DNA from: Bacteroidota bacterium | GTDB lineage: Bacteria > Bacteroidota > Bacteroidia > Flavobacteriales > Flavobacteriaceae | Reading direction: 5' to 3' | DNA length: 10,500 nt | Assembly (NCBI GenBank): GCA_023427845.1 | Contig: JAEYZX010000023.1 | Location: 1 to 10,500 of the forward strand | Part shown: piece by piece, positions 7,237-10,500 of the stretch | Numbering within the stretch: position 1 is the stretch's first letter | Layout of the letters: every line of letters starts with the position of its first letter | Position numbers and translations under genes: made by a program | The notes under the pieces: generated by a model | What the model was told of the DNA's origin: nothing | Seen by the model: only the letters and a program-made list of their open reading frames with translations | Database searches by the model: none

Positions 7237-7269
7237 TGTAAAATGTGTAAGGTTCATATTTTAGAGGGC

Positions 7270-7300
7270 GTAAGATACTAAAGGGACGCCTAAATTCAAA
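7270..7300 (-). promoter_or_regulatory. Promoter of the DUF349 gene
   Basis: On the minus strand TTTG (7300-7297), a 19-bp spacer and TATCTTAC (7277-7270) fit the Bacteroidota -33/-7 pattern TTTG-N19-TAnnTTTG; the last two bases of the -7 word differ. The predicted start of transcription is near 7264. The spacer holds one arm (7285-7295) of an 11-bp inverted repeat whose partner is at 7498-7508. Confidence 0.55.
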
Positions 7301-7508
7301 ACAAATGCCTTATTTAAAGCGGTTTGATTTGTTTTTGAGCGGCATTTTCGGCCATCCGCTAAATCTGCGTGAAAAACATGTGCTATTGCCTGTTGGCCCC
7401 ATGGGCTCGAGTCGTGCTATCAGGACTGCAGTGATTTCATTAGAAACATTCGAAAATACCACGAATTATGCGGATTTATTAAAAGGGAAGAAATGATATT
7501 TAGGCGTC
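7285..7508. repeat. 11-bp perfect inverted repeat bounding 224 bp
   Basis: GACGCCTAAAT (7285-7295) and ATTTAGGCGTC (7498-7508) are exact reverse complements with 202 bp between. No target-site duplication is visible outside (AAGG on one side, GTGG on the other) and no transposase is inside. This could be the ends of a small non-autonomous element, a split operator, or chance. Confidence 0.4.
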
Positions 7509-7580
7509 GTGGTGAGAGGATCAACGAGTGTCGGAGGCCTGTTTTAACTGCCGCACGTGTGTAATCCGTGTAATTCACGG
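7459..7580. repeat. Diverged inverted 18-mers of 'AATCCGnnTAATTC' type
   Basis: CCACGAATTATGCGGATT (7459-7476) and AATCCGTGTAATTCACGG (7563-7580) are inverted copies matching at 14 of 18 positions. All four differences are transitions. Words such as 'CCACGAATTACACGGATT' are, from memory, frequent intergenic repeats in flavobacterial genomes. Confidence 0.4.
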
Positions 7581-7603
7581 GTAACTTTTCCTGATGGCCG
7601 TGG

Positions 7604-8350
7604 CTAAACCCTATTCCAGATTTCCCACGCTTTTTCAGCCTGAAACACCAGCATTTCATAACCGTTTTTGCTTACTGCGCCATTTAGTGAAGCGCGTTTC
7701 AGGAATTCGGTTTCAGCCGGATTGTATATCAAATCAAATGCAATATGACCGGATGTGAAATATCCGTACGGAATATCAGGGCGGTCGTCAATGTTCGGAT
7801 AGGTTCCTAATGGCGTACAGTTGATTACAATTTGATGCGTTTCAAAAGTTGCCGTATTCAGCCTATCATAACTAATTGAATTTTCGAAAATCGTACGGGA
7901 AACACGGGTATACTGTATTCCGAGTTCTTCAAGTGCATACGCGACCGCTTTCGATGAGCCGCCAGTGCCGAGAATTAATGCGCGTTGATGATGAGGTTTC
8001 AGCATGGGCTCAAGTGATTTTTTGAATCCGTGCCAATCGGTATTGTAACCGATCGCTTTACCGTCGGCCATGAATTTAATCGTATTGACGGCGCCGATTT
8101 TTGCGGCATTGTCGGAGAGTCCGTCCAGATATGGAATGATCGCTTCTTTATACGGAATCGTGACATTCAGACCCAAGATGTCTTTCCGGTTTTTTATTGT
8201 GGAAAAGTCGGATATGGCATCAATGTCAAAGTTTTCGTAAGAATGCGAATCAAGTTTAAGGTGGGCGAATTTCTTGGTAAAATAATCTTTTGAAAAAGAG
8301 TATCCGATATTCCTGCCAACGAGGCCAAAGATTTTTTTTGGATTTTCCAT
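7604..8350 (-). CDS. aroE: Shikimate dehydrogenase
   Basis: This enzyme reduces 3-dehydroshikimate to shikimate with NADPH, in the cytoplasmic shikimate pathway to aromatic amino acids and chorismate. The substrate domain shows the Ser-x-Ser site as YSFS (17-20), NVTIPYK (62-68) with the catalytic Lys68, GAVNT (86-90) and GYNTD (101-105) with catalytic Asp105. The nucleotide domain has the glycine-rich loop LGTGGSSKA (127-135) and SRT (151-153) in place of the NADP-selective NRT. Further motifs are NCTPLGT (177-183) and the C-terminal NGYEMLVFQAEKAW (229-242). All key residues are present. At 248 residues it is shorter than the usual 270-290 but typical of Bacteroidota. It begins 15 bases after the short T-run that follows the TPR-gene terminator, with no clear promoter of its own. 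The gene-free stretch follows it. Confidence 0.97.
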   Translation of the reverse strand: MENPKKIFGLVGRNIGYSFSKDYFTKKFAHLKLDSHSYENFDIDAISDFSTIKNRKDILGLNVTIPYKEAIIPYLDGLSDNAAKIGAVNTIKFMADGKAIGYNTDWHGFKKSLEPMLKPHHQRALILGTGGSSKAVAYALEELGIQYTRVSRTIFENSISYDRLNTATFETHQIVINCTPLGTYPNIDDRPDIPYGYFTSGHIAFDLIYNPAETEFLKRASLNGAVSKNGYEMLVFQAEKAWEIWNRV

Positions 8351-8362
8351 AGGCGAATTAAA

Positions 8363-8391
8363 CCAAAATCGGCCGGCAAAAGCCGGCCGAT
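8363..8391 (-). terminator. Rho-independent terminator after the TPR gene
   Basis: On the minus strand ATCGGCCGGC (8391-8382), loop TTTT, GCCGGCCGAT (8377-8368) and then TTTGGTTT. The stem is a perfect, very GC-rich 10 bp. The U-run is short (three, then GG), so termination may be partial. It lies just upstream of the aroE ATG. Confidence 0.82.
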
Positions 8392-8413
8392 AATAGGCAA
8401 GTAATTGGATAGG

Positions 8414-9811
8414 TTACTCTTTTTTATATTTATGAATCATGTTTTGTACTACTTTGCGCGCCCAAACAACCGGAAATAATTCCTCAAGGATCGTATGGTT
8501 TTTGAAGTTCAGACGAAGCGCATTGCTTAAGTGAAACTTCCCTTTTTTATCGTCGCCGACCATGAATTCGAGTCCGGCCAATCGATATTCTACTTCATAT
8601 TCTTCCGGGAAATATTCCGATGCCTGCAGCAAGGTCTGGTTTGCGGTTTCAAATTCGCCAAGGAATTGCAGGATGTCGACCCAGAATAACCACGTGTCGA
8701 GTTGGTAATCGCCCAATTCTACCGCGCGGCGATATCCCAATTCAGCTTCCTCAAAGAAATTCATCTGACGGTTGATTGCGCCATACCGCTTCCAGTACAA
8801 CCTGTTCTGATCGTCAATCGCAAGTGCTTTATTTACAAAGAATAAGGCTTTCTGGTAATTTTTCTGCCGTACGTAAAAATCGGTTATCGCAATCCAGCCT
8901 TTATCGAGCAAGGGATCTTCATGTACGGTTTTATGGAAGTATTTCAGTGCAAGCACTTTCTTGCCCATTTTCTCATAACACTTTCCAATCCGCAACAGTG
9001 CATACGACGTTGGGTCGTCGAGTTCGATAGTACGATTGTAGGCCTCGATCGCTTCTTCGTATTTTTTCAACCGTTCGAGCGATTTTGCTTTTTCCATGAA
9101 AGCTCCGAGGAATTCGTCATCGATCAATGTCGCGTAATCGAACGCGCGTAAAGCCGCTTCGTACTTTTTGAGCCCATAGTTGAGCCGGCCCATTTGATGC
9201 CACGCAATTTCGCTATACGGATTGCGCTCGATATAATTTTCAAGATACGTGATCGCTTCTTCGTTCTGGTCGAGGAACTCAAAACAATATACCACATTGT
9301 AGAGCGCGGCCTGGTCTTCGGTATCTTCCTCAAGACATTTAATGAAATTCTCTTTGGCAAGCTCAAGGTTGTCCATGAAAAGATATTCCATTCCCATAAG
9401 GTTGTAAACATCTCCGTGATCCTCGGTCAGCGTCAGCGCTATTTTCAATTGCTCTACCGCTTTTTCGTGATTGTCGCGTTTGGAGTAGATATTGGCTTTT
9501 TGGATATATATTTCCTCGTTATGCGGCTCAATCGCGAAAAGCTCGTTCAACAGCCTTTCGGCCATGTCAAGCTTGTCGTCATAAATGAGCATTTCTACCT
9601 GAACCAACTTCAAACCGGTCGATTTTGGATGTTGTTCAAGTGCCAGTTTCAAAGCTTTTTTTGCGAGTGAGGCTTTACCCGTATCGAGGTAGTGAAGAAT
9701 GATATCTTCAAATTCTTCGGAATCAAAAAAGAGTACTTTGTTGGTTTTCAACATCGACTCAAATTTTGAAAGGGATAAATTATACTCTTCTTCTTCGTTG
9801 CTTAACTGCAT
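8414..9811 (-). CDS. Cytoplasmic tetratricopeptide-repeat (TPR) protein
   Basis: A 465-residue protein made almost wholly of helical TPR units from about residue 33 to 435, roughly eleven repeats of 34 residues. Clear units include HGDVYNLMGMEYLFMDNLEL (132-151), SEIAWHQMGRLNYGLKKYEA (200-219), AFMEKAKSLERLKKYEEAIE (237-256) and SYALLRIGKCYEKMGKKVLA (269-288). These show the usual small/large pattern at positions 4, 7, 8, 11, 20, 24 and 27. An acidic head (NEEEEYN) and a basic tail (IHKYKKE) flank them. There is no signal peptide, membrane segment or enzyme domain, so it is probably a cytoplasmic scaffold or adaptor; its partner is unknown. It lies downstream of the aminotransferase and upstream of aroE, all in the same direction. 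Upstream, TATTTTTA (9845-9838, minus) is one base from the -7 consensus, but no -33 word is seen. It lies inside a small TCCTAT/ATAGGA hairpin (9831-9848). Confidence 0.93.
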   Translation of the reverse strand: MQLSNEEEEYNLSLSKFESMLKTNKVLFFDSEEFEDIILHYLDTGKASLAKKALKLALEQHPKSTGLKLVQVEMLIYDDKLDMAERLLNELFAIEPHNEEIYIQKANIYSKRDNHEKAVEQLKIALTLTEDHGDVYNLMGMEYLFMDNLELAKENFIKCLEEDTEDQAALYNVVYCFEFLDQNEEAITYLENYIERNPYSEIAWHQMGRLNYGLKKYEAALRAFDYATLIDDEFLGAFMEKAKSLERLKKYEEAIEAYNRTIELDDPTSYALLRIGKCYEKMGKKVLALKYFHKTVHEDPLLDKGWIAITDFYVRQKNYQKALFFVNKALAIDDQNRLYWKRYGAINRQMNFFEEAELGYRRAVELGDYQLDTWLFWVDILQFLGEFETANQTLLQASEYFPEEYEVEYRLAGLEFMVGDDKKGKFHLSNALRLNFKNHTILEELFPVVWARKVVQNMIHKYKKE

Positions 9812-10027
9812 ACTGTTTGTCTTTAAATTATCCTATCTAAAAATAGGAAACGTGTGTGTTGGTGTGCGGGACCGCTGCAATTGTTGTAAACAATTTAATT
9901 AACAAATACGCCACCAATTGATTTGAACCAGAGCATTTTACCTGATTCGGCTGCGATACTTACAAATCTCATTTTAATCAACCATCCTCTGAAATCGCAT
10001 TTTAACAAGAAATCCTTCTCTAATTTA

Positions 10028-10500
10028 CTACCTATTTGTTATACTTTTCCCACAAATTTCATCCATAACTTCAATAAGGATTCCGCAACCTTCACGAATT
10101 TCTTCTTCAGAAATTGTCAGTGGTGGGGTAATCCGGATCGCACGGCCTTCAAAAAGCAGCCAGAACAATATCAAACCTCTTTCATGGCATCGTAAAATTA
10201 TTTGATTTGTGATGTCGGCGCTTTCGGTCATTGGCGCAAGCATTAAGCCTTTTCCGCGTATTTCCTGTATCAAAGGATGTACCAAAAGGGAACGAAACAG
10301 TTTTTCCTTCTGAAGTGTTTGTTCGATCAGGCGGGTTTCGGTAATTTCTTTTAACGTTGCCAAACATGCTGCCGCAATGACAGGGTGTCCGCCAAAAGTG
10401 GTAATATGACCTAGTTTCGGGTTATCGCTCAATAAATCCATCATTTTGGATGATGCGACAAATGCCCCCACCGGCATTCCGCCGCCCATGCCTTTGCCCA
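10028..10500 (-). CDS. Class-III PLP-dependent aminotransferase, C-terminal part (acetylornithine/ornithine type), cut by window edge
   Basis: The frame enters from the right edge and ends at the TAG at 10030-10028; about 157 residues are visible. The first codons read GKGMGGGMPVGAF, the family's PLP-lysine motif, with the Schiff-base Lys at 10495-10493. The true start is therefore outside the window, and the internal ATG at 10489 is not the start. TTFGGHPVIAAAC follows, with the Thr that contacts the PLP phosphate of the partner subunit, then the IRGKGLMLAP segment. The ending RITPPLTISEEEIREG is the class-III C-terminal signature. The family transfers an amino group from ornithine, acetylornithine, 4-aminobutyrate or similar substrates to 2-oxoglutarate. 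The visible part does not settle the substrate. No terminator is evident between it and the TPR gene (216 bp). Confidence 0.93.
   Translation of the reverse strand, partial: GKGMGGGMPVGAFVASSKMMDLLSDNPKLGHITTFGGHPVIAAACLATLKEITETRLIEQTLQKEKLFRSLLVHPLIQEIRGKGLMLAPMTESADITNQIILRCHERGLILFWLLFEGRAIRITPPLTISEEEIREGCGILIEVMDEICGKSITNR

Larger units (their letters stand above)
7258..7603. other. Gene-free stretch between aroE and the DUF349 gene
   Basis: These 346 bp hold no gene I can support. They contain the DUF349 promoter at one end, an 11-bp perfect inverted repeat (7285-7295 and 7498-7508), and a pair of diverged inverted 18-mers (7459-7476 and 7563-7580). Another word, CCGCTAAATCTGCGTGAAAAA (7357-7377), looks like common Bacteroidota intergenic repeat text. 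A 63-codon plus-strand reading frame (7305-7496) lies between the 11-bp arms but has no recognisable family. The stretch looks like decayed repeat or mobile-element debris; that is inference. Confidence 0.5.

Noticed and set aside
7305..7496. 63-codon plus-strand reading frame in the aroE-DUF349 gap, lying between the 11-bp inverted-repeat arms
   Set aside because: No recognisable family, no promoter seen, and it overlaps degenerate repeat words; treated as non-coding.
7557..7603. Possible terminator for aroE (CCGTG/CACGG words downstream of its stop)
   Set aside because: Only 5-bp stems and no U-run; better explained as part of the repeat words.
9194..9670. 158-codon plus-strand frame inside the TPR gene
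   Set aside because: Antisense shadow of a well-supported TPR coding sequence; no family resemblance.

Overview
The window looks like ordinary chromosome from a member of the Flavobacteriia (Bacteroidota), probably Flavobacterium or a close relative. The protein set points this way: a DUF5606 protein, a peptide deformylase with a long acidic insert, a multi-repeat DUF349 protein and a short AroE. So do the Bacteroidota-type promoter words (TTTG, about 19-21 bp, TAnnTTTG), the absence of clear Shine-Dalgarno sites, and the A/T-rich leaders. By eye the GC content is in the low-to-mid 40s percent; I did not compute it.

Layout, left to right. A FUSC/YccS-type inner-membrane protein reads leftward and runs off the left edge (1-2034). 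It is divergent from a rightward group: peptide deformylase (def, 2208-2795), a DUF5606 protein (2828-3334), a rho-independent terminator (3357-3397), and the nucleoside triphosphate pyrophosphohydrolase mazG (3413-4189). A 115-bp convergent gap after mazG holds a structured element that resembles a repeat family of flavobacterial intergenic regions.

Everything to the right of that gap reads leftward. In transcription order it is: a class-III PLP aminotransferase cut by the right edge (10028-10500), a TPR protein (8414-9811), a strong terminator, shikimate dehydrogenase aroE (7604-8350), a 346-bp gene-free stretch, a DUF349 protein (4915-7236 or 7257), a second strong terminator, and a uracil-DNA glycosylase-family protein with an apparent [4Fe-4S] cluster (4305-4880).

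The genes are mostly housekeeping: N-terminal Met processing of new proteins (Def), clearance of non-canonical or alarmone NTPs (MazG), aromatic amino-acid synthesis (AroE), amino-acid transamination (aminotransferase) and uracil or deaminated-base repair (UDG family). The MazG and UDG neighbours both serve nucleotide quality control but are convergent, so they are not one operon. I see no CRISPR, toxin-antitoxin, phage, transposase or defence system, and I do not claim a new system.

The points worth a second look are non-coding: a consensus promoter almost touching the FUSC start codon, two terminators that abut the start codon of the next gene, the structured repeat-like element at 4218-4299, and the gene-free stretch at 7258-7603, which contains an 11-bp perfect inverted repeat and degenerate repeat words.
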